A DNA stretch of 64,000 bases from Lethocerus indicus (GCA_019843655.1 JACDQD010000005.1:8583575-8647574); one strand, 5' to 3'. Counted from the stretch's first letter, positions 43,860 through 57,282 are shown. Numbers and translations: made by a program. The notes: generated by a model not told the origin, from the letters alone.

Positions 43860-44500
43860 CTATACAATGTAACTCGAAGAACTAACAGTGTGGACAAAGG
43901 TTGAAGCATTACGGTGCGGCAAACTTCCAAATAGGCGAGCCGAGAGAGAAAATCACACGAGCGGTAGTGAAAATTATTAAGATACAGACCTCCATTCGAG
44001 AGTGGCCGAATTACAGGCAAAACAGTCCAGAGGGGACAACACAGGGAGGCATAAAGAAGTTGAAAACAATCTGTGGCGTAGAGGCCAGAAGGGAAGAGGC
44101 GAGAAGGGCAGGAAAAAATATAACCTTTCCGGTCGCATTTGGGCGAAAACACGGGACAATCGGGGAACGGGTGGGCCGACAGCCGACGGGCGGCAAAACA
44201 AAATAGAAACAGCGCGTATACCTTTCCATCGGTGACAGCGTTCGGGCGGCGAGCGAGCGAGTCGGTATCGGCATCCCGACAACGGAGGATAATAATAACA
44301 ATATCGGGTACGGGTCCGGGAGAGGGAGGTATCGGGCCGCGGAATCTCGGGAGATAGGTGAAAATCAACAAAGACAGCGGGGATAGATAGACGCGGGGAG
44401 AGGGACGGGACAAGGGACAAGAGAGACAGAAGGGGCAAAACCGTAGTGTGTACTTACGAATAGCAGCGGGCAACGAACGAGAAAGGCAGAAGAGATAAGC
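43860..44500 (-). promoter_or_regulatory. psq: Probable psq 5' untranslated exons / promoter region
   Basis: A G+C-rich island in A+T-rich surroundings. On the minus strand two good donors are visible, TATAG/GTGAGC (exon end 43860) and TATTC/GTAAGT (exon end 44458). The upstream side is a GAGA-rich tract (44515-44560). This suits alternative first exons of psq. No core promoter element was pinned down. Confidence 0.4.
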
Positions 44501-44501
44501 T

Positions 44502-44900
44502 GTGTGTCCGGCGGTCTCTCCCTCTCTCTCTCTCTCCTCTCTCCTTCTCTCCGTCCTCTCTTTCTCCGGCCCCTCTTCAGTATTTACAAGTATTCGTCAT
44601 CGCTCCGCCGCCAACCACCGTTTTCCCCTCTCTATCTCCCTTTACCCGCTCTCTCTCTCCCTACCGCGGGCCGCGCACCATTTTGCCCCCTCCCCTCAGG
44701 CGTGCCAACCTACGCTCACCGATTTTCCCCCTCCCGGCCATCCTTTCTCTCCCGCACAGCAGGCAGAGAGAGCCGGTGGGAGGGAGAAAGGAAAACCCTT
44801 TCGTTCCCCCGTTTATATTGTGCGAAACGCTTTCTCCCTCTTTCTCCCCCACCCCCCACAATAATCTCTCGCTCTATCTCTCTCTCTTTCACCAATTAAT
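44502..44900 (-). repeat. GAGA-rich tract upstream of psq
   Basis: On the plus strand a long run of CTCTCTCTCTCTCTCC and related pyrimidine tracts. On the psq strand these are repeated GAGAG motifs. It could be promoter-proximal regulatory DNA or a simple repeat. Confidence 0.5.
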
Positions 44901-46888
44901 CTCAGAGATGAAAACCCCGACATCGTGTCGATATAATGTGTACGACGTACCTGTAAATGCAACTGTCCTGAATACACTAGCTCAAGATTACACGATTACA
45001 AATACTGTATTTTTCCTGTAAATATCCATAGAATATCGTTGACAATGTACAAATATTTGGAACGGTCTGCGAAGGTTTGGTATACTGAACTTATCTCGAT
45101 CTTTGCTATAGCAAGAGTCCAAATCAGCGAGAGCACACAGAAGGTCCGTAAAACTACGGTATACAAATGTTTAATAGATGCAAACAGGCCTGCATGGCCT
45201 TTCTACATTTATGTACACGAATATTTGAATTAAAATACACTTGTGCGCATATTGTTGGGGTATCCGTGTACTGGGGACAATAGGGACAGTGGGGACTCGA
45301 AGGTAATGCTGAGATATTTATTATGTTATCCGATGTTTTGTCGACAGGTTTTGTCTGGTTTTGTAGATGGTCAGTTGAGACCTCACGTTAGGCATCTTGG
45401 ACTTGAGAAGGCCATTGAATCTTCCTTATGTGATCTTTGCCTGCTGTTTTACAGCCTGTATGTGAGTCGACATACCTGGAATATACAATACTTCAGTAAT
45501 TTAACCTGACACAATTGCTAACTTGATAGAAATATAAAGGGTAAAGGAACGTGGAAGAAAAGTAAATGGCTTTGACCTGTATCCGCTCCATTGTCCTGAA
45601 TCCTTCCTTTCGGATCCTCGCAAACCACCAAATATTGGGTATCGACACAATGAATCATGCAAGAGTTAAATTCTACAAAAATCTGGGGTTTAAGATAAAA
45701 TTCCTGGAAGGAATTCTTTCTTATAATTTCTGCCAGAATTCCCTCGGAAATGGTTTTGTCCTCCCTTAAGAAGGCCCCTATCTTCGCTCCGAACATCCCG
45801 TTTCCGGCTTTGTCCCAATCCACGGCCAATCTAATCTCTTCGTCCGCTTCCATTATACGCTTTATTGCCCGTTAAAGTGCAGGCCGGTTTAATAACATAT
45901 GGCCATTGTTCCTAATTAGGCTTGAATTAGGTCTGCGACAGAACAACCGACCCTAACGTTACCCTAACCCAATGCGAATTGCGAATAAAATCGGAATGTA
46001 TTCTGCAAAGCTGTATTCAATTTATTTTTCTAAATTAGTTTCTGCGGAGACTATCGACGACGTGAACTTTTATTACTGTTCATTATTATATATAATTTAG
46101 AGAAAATAAATAACACGGTTTCGATGCAATTTTCAGTGTTAATTTCCGACGATTTATCTGTGCACAAACGTATACTTCAGGCGAAGTCTGTGAACAATGG
46201 CATGTACAAAAAATTAACGCACTTTTCATGAAAGGTACAGACACGTAATGAAACTTATATATAAGGCTCTTTCGAGCTCGGTAAGAAGGGCAGACCAACC
46301 GGGGCACCGTGTATTTGACCTAGGTCTGATGACCCTCACCTCTCACAGCCAGACAGCGTTCAGAGTACCCCAACGGAGTCCTCTTCGACGGTATTTCAAC
46401 GATGCCCCGTACTTCTGAAATGACGGTTTCGCGTGCTTTTACACGCTCTATTTTGAATATAGTCCCGCCTTATTGTTGTTCCATATTGCCTAGATGTACA
46501 AGTTTAAAAATACTTTGTTTTTTCTTTTATACCGGCCCCAAGGACATGTTCTAAGATTTATTTACGCTGATATTAGGACGTAATAACACTAGATATATTT
46601 TGGTGTAATATAGTTGGGAAAGTCATAATGATATTATAATAACTGGGTCCACACTCGGTCCAGTCACCCTTGCACTTTCCACTACTTCAGCCACTTGGGT
46701 TCACTGCACTGGTAGAAATTTAAACCGCTGGCCGTGTAATGCGACTGGTAAGATTTACGCGAGGCCACATCCCATTTATGAATTTTCTTAAAATTATATC
46801 TCTAAGCGAGAAACCAGGAATATAGATAGGGTTAATTAAAACGCGGTTATTCGATTACTTTTATTCAGATTAATAATATACTGTTGGT

Positions 46889-47095
46889 TTCAAATACCGT
46901 AGATTTCATCTTCAGTAACAGTGTGAATCACTTTGGTAAGCGGGATGTAGTACAAGTGAAGTAGGTGGCTGTGAAAACAGGCATCCTGTCTCCTCAAGCA
47001 TCCCACTGCTTGACTCACACTGCTACTGAAGACTGAAGACGGCGAAAGGCCAAACCAGCGAGAGGAGACAGAACAAAGCGAAATCTATTATAAGG
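46889..47095 (+). mobile_element. Foldback repeat copy j
   Basis: Left arm ATACCGTAGATTTCATCTTC and right arm CACACTGCTACTGAAGAC, AAACCAGCGAGAGGAGACAG and GCGAAATCTA. Shortened arms. Confidence 0.65.
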
Positions 47096-49734
47096 TGTAT
47101 TAATGATTTTGATAACTTTGGTAAATAAATTTTTCATTTTTGAATTAGGTCCGTGAGCGAAAAGCCCCAAGTCCCCCACTTAGAACATGACAATGCGATG
47201 ACGCGACACTGTTACTCCGCCATTCTATTTCAGAACATCGAGGGCCACAAAAAAATCACGCGGGGCCCGAATGTGGCCTTGTGCGCCAATTATTCCCTCC
47301 CAACATAGAATATATGAATACGGACTTTTATTGTTCGCAAAGTCAATATACGAAATCGATTTCTCTGACAGCCGAGCAGATTTCGGCACTGAATTGCTTG
47401 GCAATTAGCTAAGCATGCTGGTTGCCGATGAAGCATCCTGTCTGCACTCTTGCCTCATAATAATATAGAAACGTTCGTATTTTGAAGATACCGAAACGCT
47501 GAAGTATACCTCGCTGAACCGGTCTGATCAGAAACATGTAATCGAAGTGGGGACGTAAAATGGCGAAGGGCGAGGGAAATTAATAAGGTTGACGGGTCTT
47601 TAGTCTTCTGCACAAGCGAGGACTGTCCAACCACTCGAAGTGCGCCTGCGGATGTGTGGATGAACGCTGAAGCCAGGAGAGACATCGCGGCAGCAGTGGG
47701 CGCTCAGAACGCTCTTTGAGGCGCTATTACGGACCAAAATTAAAGCCCTGGGACAATTTTTAGTGAAGATTTTTTACGGCGATCCACTATCTCTGGACGA
47801 GAGGATTAAGGTTTCTCCCAAAGACAGTAGATAACGGGCCTCCACTTGGCCTTTGGACAGGGTTCTCTGGAGCGGAGAAACCGATGGCAAGACTGTGCCC
47901 ACGATGAAGGGGAAATTGATTTTCATGAATACTAAGTGTCTTACAAATGGCTCGCATGCGTGTAAATATTTGAACGTTCTCAAAAATTGATTCCAGAAAA
48001 CGGGACCCAGTACAATGTTAAAAATCGGTTAAAAGCGAGATCGGAATGAAATTATGCCAACCGGGCGACAGAATTACCGATAACGCGAGGGATTGATCAT
48101 ACGTTTGATAATGTCAGATAGGGGTTGGGGAGCCGGGTTTGTAGGCGTGCATGTGTGCGCGTGAAAGGCGGCGGAAGAAGGGAAATTTGGCTGCTGGGCG
48201 GGGACCGTAGCGAGAGGAGGATCGATAGGGGGTACGACGGGGCGGCACGGTGGGGGCGGAAACCAGAGGGAAACGGAGAATGGCGGCGAACATGCGCCCT
48301 ACACGAGAATACTCGGGCCCACCGAACACCGCCCCTATTGTACGCCCGGTTATACCCTTCCTGCTACACAACCGCGGCCCCCATTATTACCCCCTTTGTA
48401 TTGTTTTTTGTACCGGCATTGACGCCGTCGATACTTACAACACCTTGGTTCAAGCAGTTCTAAACAAAATGAAACTGTAAGAGACGGTAGCGAAACATTA
48501 ATAGGCTGTACCAGGCAGACAGTACAGTAGCAGGGTCCGTTGGCGTCCGGAAAGCCGCCGAGGCTGCAAAAGTCCCCAATTCTTCAGCAGGACCCGTAAC
48601 GCGAACTTCTATCTCCTCGCTTTTCACCTTCCACCGACAGGTACAGGTACTGATTAAATACTGAAGGCTATCTGTTGGCGACGGTTTTCCTCCGAGTAAA
48701 GAATTGAGACGACGACCCCCGAGTAAATAAACCACGAAATCGCATGTAGCATAATTGTAAGGACTATTCGAGGCAATGACTGTAAATAAAAATGTTTAAA
48801 CCCACCTTTAATGTAATCTTTCTGTTGTGAAAGCGTGGCCGCCAATCGCACTGGAAAGCGCCCCAAGGCCAATCAAATCCCTGCCACTTCTGTCACGAAT
48901 TTAATGTACGTCCCATTTGAAATTTCATCCTTAATTACCGCCTAAATGAACGAGTTAGGCGCAGTATAAGTTACCGTAAAATGTAAATTTTTTTTGTTTT
49001 AAAGTTAATACTTCATTTTTCCAGACCGGTTTCGGCTCCTCCAGTAGCTCCTTCTGCCGTTAGGGCGGCTGATGGGTCACTCCGCCCTGTTGGTCCATTC
49101 AATCACTTTTACCGTCCGAAAACGGTCCGGCCGAAGACGAAGACGAAACGGAAGAAGATCGAGAAACCGAGACGGAAACGTCGGAAGGAGATGACAGGGC
49201 ACCGGAAGGAAAGGGGAAAAATTAAGGAATAGTTGAGGGGGTCAAACGTCGCGAAGAAATCGTCTATTCTTTTTTGGGGGAACAGAAAACCGTGTCAGAA
49301 TTCTATTCTTTCTTTTCTGAATTTTAATTTCAGGCATTTTTATCGTTGAAATGATTTTTCTGTTCCATACCGATTTCGTGCCGGCCTCACCAGTCGCCTT
49401 CTCGCAGTAAGGCGGTCCTATTTTTCTGGTGTCGTAGCTTCTCGACAGGTCGCGCTACTATTCTGCAACACAACAAAACAATGTAGATGTGTAGCTGTCT
49501 GAAATTTAATATAGCAGTTTTTTCGCAGAAAATGGTATTTGAAGAAAAATCGCAGTCCTGGGCGAAATAGGTAAATGGGACGGTTGAAAATAATTGAGAG
49601 AATTCGCTTGTCCGAGAATGAGGACATTTTTGTTTTTTCTATTTATTTTAAAATTACAACTACAATTTTTTAAAATTGTATTTAATGACAGGGCGATGAG
49701 ATGATGACACTGGAGTACTTTTGACGGAGAATCC

Positions 49735-49910
49735 ACCCCATCGCACGGCCGAATTTCCTCTCTCGGCGAGGAATTTCCCCTTGAGGCGGTATTTTCAGGA
49801 AGGCGACGCGAGAAGAACTGTCGAATCGGAGGATTCGAGTGAAGGATTTATATCGGGAATCTGCTAATTCATGAATGAACCAAATCGTGCGCTTAGAAGC
49901 ACAGGGTGGG
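49735..49910 (-). mobile_element. LINE relic 5
   Basis: The block AAGGATTTATATCGGGAATC and CTGCTAATTCATGAATGAAC resembles 15040-15075 of LINE fragment 3 in the same orientation. Strongly diverged. Confidence 0.45.
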
Positions 49911-50334
49911 TGGAACAATATTGTGACAAAAATAACAATTTTCTTTTATTCTGTCATTTGCTTATTAATAAGAATCTTGCCGGAATTCGAATCGGCGTAA
50001 AACTGAAAGAACTAGGTTTACATATGTGGTGCATATAAGACATTTTGCAATCTAAAATTTTAGTGTAAGAGTGTTTTTGGCCGTGATTATTTCATTAGGG
50101 AGGTGCCATCGTAAGACAAAACTGTTCACTTGATTCTGTAATACATTTTTTTTTATTGAACAGAATTGTGTTTCAAATTTCTGTTATACAAAAATCCTAA
50201 AGTCATAAAGATGTATACTTTGTTCGTATATCTGGTTCATAAAAACGTTGTACCGAGAAAAAAAAGATTTTTCGTAAAGCGTTTATATTTTTGATGATAA
50301 TGGCGATAAAAAGGGAAAGAAAAATTTCCCCACC

Positions 50335-50780
50335 GTGCGCCTTGCCTCCGCCCCTCTCTCTCACGCTTTCTCTGTGCCTCTCTGTCTTATCGCTCTTCCA
50401 CTCCCTTCCATTCTCTTCCTCCTGGCGGTGCATCCTCTTTCAACCCGCCGTGTCCTCTCATCCTCTACAGTATTTTTACCCTCTCCGGCCATTCCTCTTC
50501 CACTGCGGACGCCCCCTTCTTATGGCTATCCTTCTTCTTCTTCTTCCCTTTATATCTCTCCCTCCCTCCCTCCCTCCCTCCCCTATCCTGCTCAATCTTA
50601 TCTCCTTTCCTCCAAAACCTCCCACCCCTCGCCTGCTATCATGACCTCCACCTTTCAACATAAACCACGACCTCATCGTTCAGTTCACCTCATCACCCCC
50701 TACTTTTTTTATAACCAGCTTTTATTGCTCCACGCCCTTTATTATACTCCTACCCCCACCCCCTGGCTTTCCTATATTAT
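50335..50780 (+). repeat. Pyrimidine-rich tract
   Basis: C+T-biased over about 450 bases, including a (CCCT)n-like run near 50562-50582. Open frames here are composition artefacts. Confidence 0.6.
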
Positions 50781-52614
50781 TATCTCGCCGGCTCATATAC
50801 CCGGGAACCCATAAAACCATCGGGACCGCAATAAAAAAGGAAATGGCAGTTCCCCCCCCCATCCCCAAATGGCAGGACGCTCGGAAATTGAACTGTTTTT
50901 AAGGCTTTAGAAAATTACACTACCTCCCCCACCTTCCCCGAAGCATTAATTCGGCCCCCTCCATGCCGGCCATAAAAAAAATAATCATGTCATAATTAAA
51001 CTGCACGATATTTAATTGAGACCGATTGACTCCGCCGCCTCCTTCGGGGTAAATATAATTGCGGTTTAGATTACGGGAAATTACAGTTTTCTAGTTTCTG
51101 AAATTTGTTATTCCTGCCTTTACAAACAGGACACGAGAGCGGTAAATGGTCCATCAACACTTGGGCATCACTGGGGTATGTTATTAAGTCGACTTTTGAA
51201 ATACAGAAAACTATATTCATTTCTAAAATGTTGACATTTATTACTGCAGGTTGAAGTTTGAAACCTTCGTTCTGGTGTTGTTTGTTACTTCACAAGTGGC
51301 GCGGCCAACCTGCTGGCGGAAAGCCGATGAATGTGGCGAACAGCCGAAACCGGTCTATCACAAAACCAAACCAGTATGAAACCTGAGGATGAATTGTTTG
51401 AAGGATGAGGCGATTTAAACATTAATTAAGAGCTTTTCTAATTTCAATTGAACAGCAGAAAACGGCCAGTAATTGTCGTGTGTGCCGCTTCGGTCTGAAG
51501 GCGCTGTCGAGAACCTGCTCCAACGATTCCGGAGATTCACACTTACCACAACTCATACCGCGTATTCAGATATCGAAAATTCGTTGCTCATTAATAGAAC
51601 CACACCATATCCTTTAGTGTATAATAAATAAAAAGGGAAATAATTGCGTTGTTTGGTTACAGTTAAGTTGCGGGAAATGTTGGCATTCGGCCGATCCTGT
51701 TTGTACATTCCTGAAAATATCTGTTAATTCGGCGCAGGACCCCCATGGGCCATGAACTCCAGATTCTTCTTCTGCGGTCCTGCAACAAAACATTCGGGCC
51801 GCATTATCATGACAGACATGTTCAACATCAAAACAACTCCTAGAGATTTATGATCGGCACGGAAATCGAGTTATTTTTGGTATCTATTTCAATTTTATTG
51901 TATAATGATTCGTGTAAGTTCCAAGGGAAGCGGGAGCTGAAAGCCTATTGCATCAACCCTATTGTATAGCCCTTATAGCATCGCCCTTATTTTCTACCGC
52001 AACAATATCGTACGGGAACCCATTTTTATGATTCGAATACCAGCATTTTCCGGCGAATGCGGTGTTCCGAAATAATTTTAGGAAATTCAACTCAGCCGCT
52101 CTTGTAATTCACGAATGAATTTTTCCTTAACGAGCATGGCACGGGGGTTGTGTATGTTTTGTTTTTATAGTAATAATATCGTCGAACGTGATTGATAAAA
52201 TTGATTTCTGCCTTTCGGATATTCGAGCAACAAGTGCCGGGACCGGGGCGTCGGTGGCGTAATAGCGGCAAACCGCCGGCCTCCAGAGCGTGGTTTTCCT
52301 CCACTTGTGGCGGTTGACCCTTTTTCCCAGAAATCCGTGGCGGAAAAACGCTACGGGGGCGTTTTCCCCGGGCGAGAACGCGATTGGACACGGTCCTCTT
52401 GCCGCGAAAACCGAAAGAGTTTCCGATTCAAATCGGAAAAGCTCGGCCACGATCAATACGTTCGGGACAATACGTTGCCCCCGGCAACGGACTTCTCCCG
52501 ATTGTCAGTAGTAGTCTGTCACACTGCTACCGCGTTACTAACGGCTACAGGAGTCGCTCTTACGGCACTCGTTTAATGAAATTAGTTGCAATTTGTAATT
52601 CGAAGGATGTTACA

Positions 52615-52650
52615 AATCAGCCACCAGGATTCGAACCCGGGTCGACGCTG
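52615..52650 (-). other. tRNA-like T arm / Pol III B box relic
   Basis: The minus strand reads CCGGGTTCGAATCCTGG. This is a perfect T-arm hairpin (one G-T wobble) and matches the B-box consensus GGTTCGANNCC. I find no matching acceptor stem, anticodon arm or A box, so this is probably a tRNA-derived SINE remnant, not a tRNA gene. Confidence 0.5.
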
Positions 52651-53929
52651 CTCTTCTGTAGTCTTCTGTAGTTTTTTTTAATTGACATACTATACAGCAC
52701 TTGGATAACAAACAGGTATACACTGGAAATTGCCTAACACGAAAACGTACAGCTTGAAAAAAAAGGCGACACAAAATAATTTTATGGTACAATGCCATGA
52801 TATTCCATATATTTGTTTCCTTTTTAAGGACATAAGGGAAAATATTTCTCATCTCTAATGCGAATATGAACTTCTAGAATAGATGTAGATCCCACCGGTG
52901 TTGATAGTGATGATGAAATCAATTTCCCCATTTCCCGTTCCCACTGCATCAGAAATTCATGAAACACCGCGTGGACAGTTGGATGATGGAAAAGACGGTC
53001 CGAAAATATATCCGTTTTTTTTCCACAAAATTCTTTTAACGGAACAAACATTCCGCGTTTAACGAGTGACACCGTATAGAGTTATTTGATTTTACATTTA
53101 CCCTATATATAGGTACAATGCTCGTATAATAAAGGGAAAGTTTGCAATGTTCAAAACCCGTTAACATACCTCAACATTCACTTGAGTCACTTTCTCAATC
53201 ACTTACCAACTTTGCACCCCAATTTGGTTCACTGCACTGTGTAAGCACTCCAGAGACAGTATTGAGCAGTTAAAGCTGTTAATAACCAATTTAAGTTTAA
53301 ACGCACTTCGCAAAAAACATTTTGGTTCATATACTTTTAACTCACCAAACAATATTCTTTTTTTTTGGTTCATTCTCTTTTCCTGGCGGCACTTGTGGAA
53401 GTTATGCTCTCAACACTTTCTTGTTCTGCAACTATTAATAATAATAAAACCTGCCGATAATTTTCACCGTATCGAAACAAAACATTCCCTATTCCCGTCC
53501 GGCCGGGTGTCGGCGGCTTTCCCGTTGTCTACCGACTGTGGGGGAAACCTAGCGGAGATAGTTCCTTGTCCGGAGATAGTGGAATTGCTGGGAAAACCCC
53601 TTTCCTTCAGGCTGACTCTCCGAGCGCTCAAAAGTCTCACCAAACTATACCTGGTCCTACTAAACCCGGGTGAGTTTGGAATTCCCATTCATGTCTCCTA
53701 TTCCTGGAACGGGGGGGGACTTAATAAATCAAGTGCTGGATAAGGAGCTTCAATTAATACTAAGATAGGAATGAAAGAGGGGAGGGAATTCGAACTGTTA
53801 CTAACTTCCGATAACTGATACTGCGGTAAGAAACCTTATGCAGCAGGTCCCCCTTACCCACCCCCTGTCCGGTCTAACCCTTACCTGTTCCTGGTCTTCC
53901 TGGTCTAGGACAAGGAGCGAGGCGGGAAT

Positions 53930-54250
53930 TAAACTTTAGCAACCGGAATTCTATTAGTTCATGGGGAATACCAGGGAGCATTAAGGACGTTTCGAAGTTG
54001 GATGTCTTAGTGGAACCCTATATTTCATTGTCCATGTCAATGGTACTCATGAATTGTGATTTTAATTTTGTCTAGGGCCCAAGAATGGTCTAATCCAGTG
54101 TTGACGATGATAGGGCCGTGTTCACCTTCAGATCTACCAATTTTATATTGTTTTTTAGTGTCACCGTGCTTTTGATGAAACTCTAACTACTACTGAAAGT
54201 AGAAGCCGCCCAGTGATGGTGCTCCTCGATTGAATGTTTCAATTTAAGTT
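53930..54250 (-). mobile_element. LINE relic 6
   Basis: ATACCAGGGAGCATTAAGGA and TGGATGTCTTAGTGGAACCC match fragment 2 (about 10387-10470) in the same orientation. A 3'-UTR-like part (GCCGCCCAGTGATGGTGCTC) matches the ends of fragments 1-3. Broken and not coding. Confidence 0.6.
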
Positions 54251-57129
54251 GCCATTGGAGGAGTTCAGGCGAAATTGGCAACTTGAGGCAGAAAATCTGT
54301 GCCTGCGGGAAGCCGATGTGCCCGCGGTAGTAGGGGCCGCTCCCCAACATCACCGGGCTTGCTGTCTGTCTAATGTCCGTCCTGAAAACGTACTGCAGAC
54401 TTAGCCGGCCCCCGGCTGCACACGGAGCCGGCAATGTTTTCAGGACGGCCCCCCTCCGAGCTCCCATCATCAGCTCGGCGCCCGTAACCTCTTGGGGCCT
54501 GCGTTTACTGCACATCTCTGTGCACTCTTCAGTACTCCCGGCGTCCAATCGTCCCGCTGCGATATTCTATCGATTATTCTTACATTTATAGATACAATTG
54601 CTGCTTACTAGAAGGTGAAGGCCATTGCCTTCTATAGTTCGTGTCCAAAGTTGACAATTGTTTGAACTCACATCGCTTATATTTCCCTAATGTTTGTTCC
54701 CATTTTTTCAATATTCACTACGGGTTATGAAAATTTGTTTGTTGCTTGCTGTATATTGTATATAGCTGTACAATATGTGTACTAAATTCGCACGATCATA
54801 CTGTTTGCACTCCACTACTAGTTCACTGAGCTAATCACGATGCTTGGTGGTCCTCCGTGCACTATACACTCGAGGCACTGTGGTAATAATATTATATAGG
54901 TGGAGGTATATTACCGGTCGTAAACAGCATTATAACATACAATCACATGAACTGGCACATTGCCCGGTTCCGCTTCGCTGTAACACTTTACGCCTTACGT
55001 TTGGAATTTTCCCATATCGGTATGAAAATTTTCGGTTCGGCCAGTTGGGTTTTTGGGGACAGTTATAGTCGATCTTTTTATATTTATTTTTTTTGGCTCT
55101 CTTCACGATAATGTTGCGTGACGGTTCCTGTGGGATTTGCGCGGGATACCAGCTGCTGCTACAGTGCTTATCGGCCTCATCCCGACTATCCCAGCAAAAT
55201 CTTCACTGGAGTATATTACAAACCGGCATATCATAACGCTTAGGCATTAACAGTAGGTCCTGAATGGTAGATTTGCAGGTTTCACCTTCGTCAGTTTCGC
55301 GCTCCTTTGGTAAGACTGGGTACAACTTGAAATTTCGAGAGCGTAAAAACCCGCCCATTTACTGCACCGAATTGGGGACAAAGATTAAAAAAAAATCTCG
55401 TCCGGGATTCCAAAAAGGAGAACAAGATTAGAGCTACTCCGAATATTGGCAAATGGTCGGATGTGCTGTACACACAGCGGGAACAGTTTGATGTTTACCT
55501 GCATTGTTTTCTATTTACTCCATTAAACTGGTTCCACTAGGTTCATTTTTTTTGTATAAAGTTACAATAGTCCAGAATGATTCAAACATAATGAAAATAT
55601 TCGGGGGCGTGTACTTCTGTGAATATTCCAATTTTGAACTTCAATATTTCATACCTGCTATAGGAGGTTTCATTTTCAAATTTTTAACCCGAAAGAAAAT
55701 TATTGTTGCGTCACCAAAACAAAATTTTGGGTGTGCGCACAAAAGGCAACTTGAAAGTCCTTCAAGTACTGCGTAGCTTCGTGTACTGTAAACGAAGTAA
55801 AAAATATGAAAAATGATTTTTAATTGAATAAATCTAAGGATGATATTTTTTAAATTAAGTAAAATTAAATTATTTCGAATTGATAATTGTTACCCGTATA
55901 TTAGATAATTTTTTGGGACTGAATGTTTACCGAGAGAAGTTAAAGAAGATAAATATTCTATAAAATATTACAGCCGGTATGAGTTACTCAATTCATAGAG
56001 GTCCTTAGCGTTAGTAAAGGACCGAATTGTGTTACTTTAAACTCAATAAAACACAAAGTATCGTTGGTCCTAATTGGATGTTTTTAAACTTAAATGTAAT
56101 AAAAAATTAGATAATTATAATTAATTTCCGGACAATTGGTTTAAACTGTCCATGTTAGTTAATTGAAGTAGTCTAATTAACTAACACAATCCAGATAACA
56201 GTACTGGAAAGATGCTTCTGTGCGAGATTTATCAATGATCTGTCTCTCAGTTGGCCGTTTGGATACATCTTACATGCGGTAGCCATTACTATGCACGTGT
56301 GCGAATGTAACCGCACAGTTGTGGCTCTAATAACAGTTATAAATTAGCGAAGTCCGCAACAAATGAAATTGCATTCAACGTAATCCAGGGAAATATCACC
56401 CATCATTTGCATTTCAAAGATGAATATAAATACTAATCTGATGATCCGCCTACTACACTACGCAAATGCGGCTGTGTAAAATCGATACTCCACCTATAAG
56501 CCCTCCATAAGACACATTGGAAACTCAGGATTATTCCTTATAATTTTAAAGTTAATGCAAAAGTAATTCTTTTCAACTTCATAAATCCAAATTGACAGTT
56601 AGTCTTTTTTTCTGGAGTCCTACTCAAATGTTTTGTTTATATTGTCGATGCCGATCTATGGAATGCGTCCCTCTCACTGCGCGTGCGCTCCAATGGAATA
56701 TATATTAAATTAGGAAACTGTTACGTGTAAAACTTTGTCAGTTCAATTATTTAAATTTTTTAGGAACATTGCTTTATAAAAACTTGCTAATATTTAATTA
56801 TTTCATTATATATTCAGGACCTATTTTGTCGACCCGGCGCGTAATAAAAGTAGTTCCCATTTATGCGGCTCATGACCCGTATGAATGCAAAATATAAAGA
56901 ACATTTTTTCTCTATTATGTTTAATTAACCTTTGATATAACGCATGGAACGAACTGTTTTATTAACTTTAGTACAAATTATATGCCTTTAAATTAAAAAC
57001 GTGTTCAGACCGCGTAACGAAAAGTAACGCCAAAGTTTTGTCAATTATTACGAAATATACGTAATATTGTTAAAAATAAAGCATTAAATATGTAATATTG
57101 TAGTTTGAGGAGTCCGACTGTGTCATATT

Positions 57130-57282
57130 ATGAATGGATTTAGGGTTATTTTATATAAACGGTTTTCCTACGCGGCGGCACTGTGCTTGGTGTCTCCCAG
57201 TCACAGCCACATCTCGCCATTTTGGATTCGGCTATCGGCGGTGACGCTTCGGGTGTGGTTTCGTAGAGATATATTTTTGATG
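57130..57282 (+). promoter_or_regulatory. Probable BTB-B first (untranslated) exon end
   Basis: A relatively G+C-rich patch ends at ATG/GTAAGT (exon end 57282), a near-consensus donor. The next suitable acceptor is TTTTTCAG at 58044, six bases before the BTB-B ATG. This suggests a 5' UTR exon; the transcription start is not located. Confidence 0.4.

Larger units (their letters stand above)
44901..57129. other. Intergenic region between psq and BTB-B
   Basis: About 12 kb. Recognised items: foldback copy j (46889-47095), small foldback relics (49022-49100, 51330-51380), a pyrimidine-rich tract (50335-50780), LINE relics (about 49735-49910 and 53930-54250), a tRNA-like B box (near 52620-52650) and G+C-richer patches at 48.1-48.35, 52.2-52.56 and 54.3-54.55 kb. 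Their open frames match no family I know. Confidence 0.5.

Noticed and set aside
43856..44473. 205-codon minus-strand open frame in the G+C-rich patch
   Set aside because: Several frames are open on both strands there because of composition. It lacks domains and fits better as psq 5' UTR/promoter.
45518..45853. 111-codon minus-strand frame (MEADEEIRLAVDWDKAGNGM)
   Set aside because: No recognisable homology or splice context. It could be a real small exon but I cannot support it.
50291..50814. 159- and 117-codon frames
   Set aside because: Same cause: a C+T-biased repeat tract with no domain.
52127..52576. Open frames on both strands in a G+C-richer patch
   Set aside because: No family match, no splice context, and mutually overlapping frames.
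52615..52650. tRNA gene on the minus strand
   Set aside because: Only the T arm is intact; no acceptor-stem partner, anticodon arm or A box, so it is listed as a relic only.
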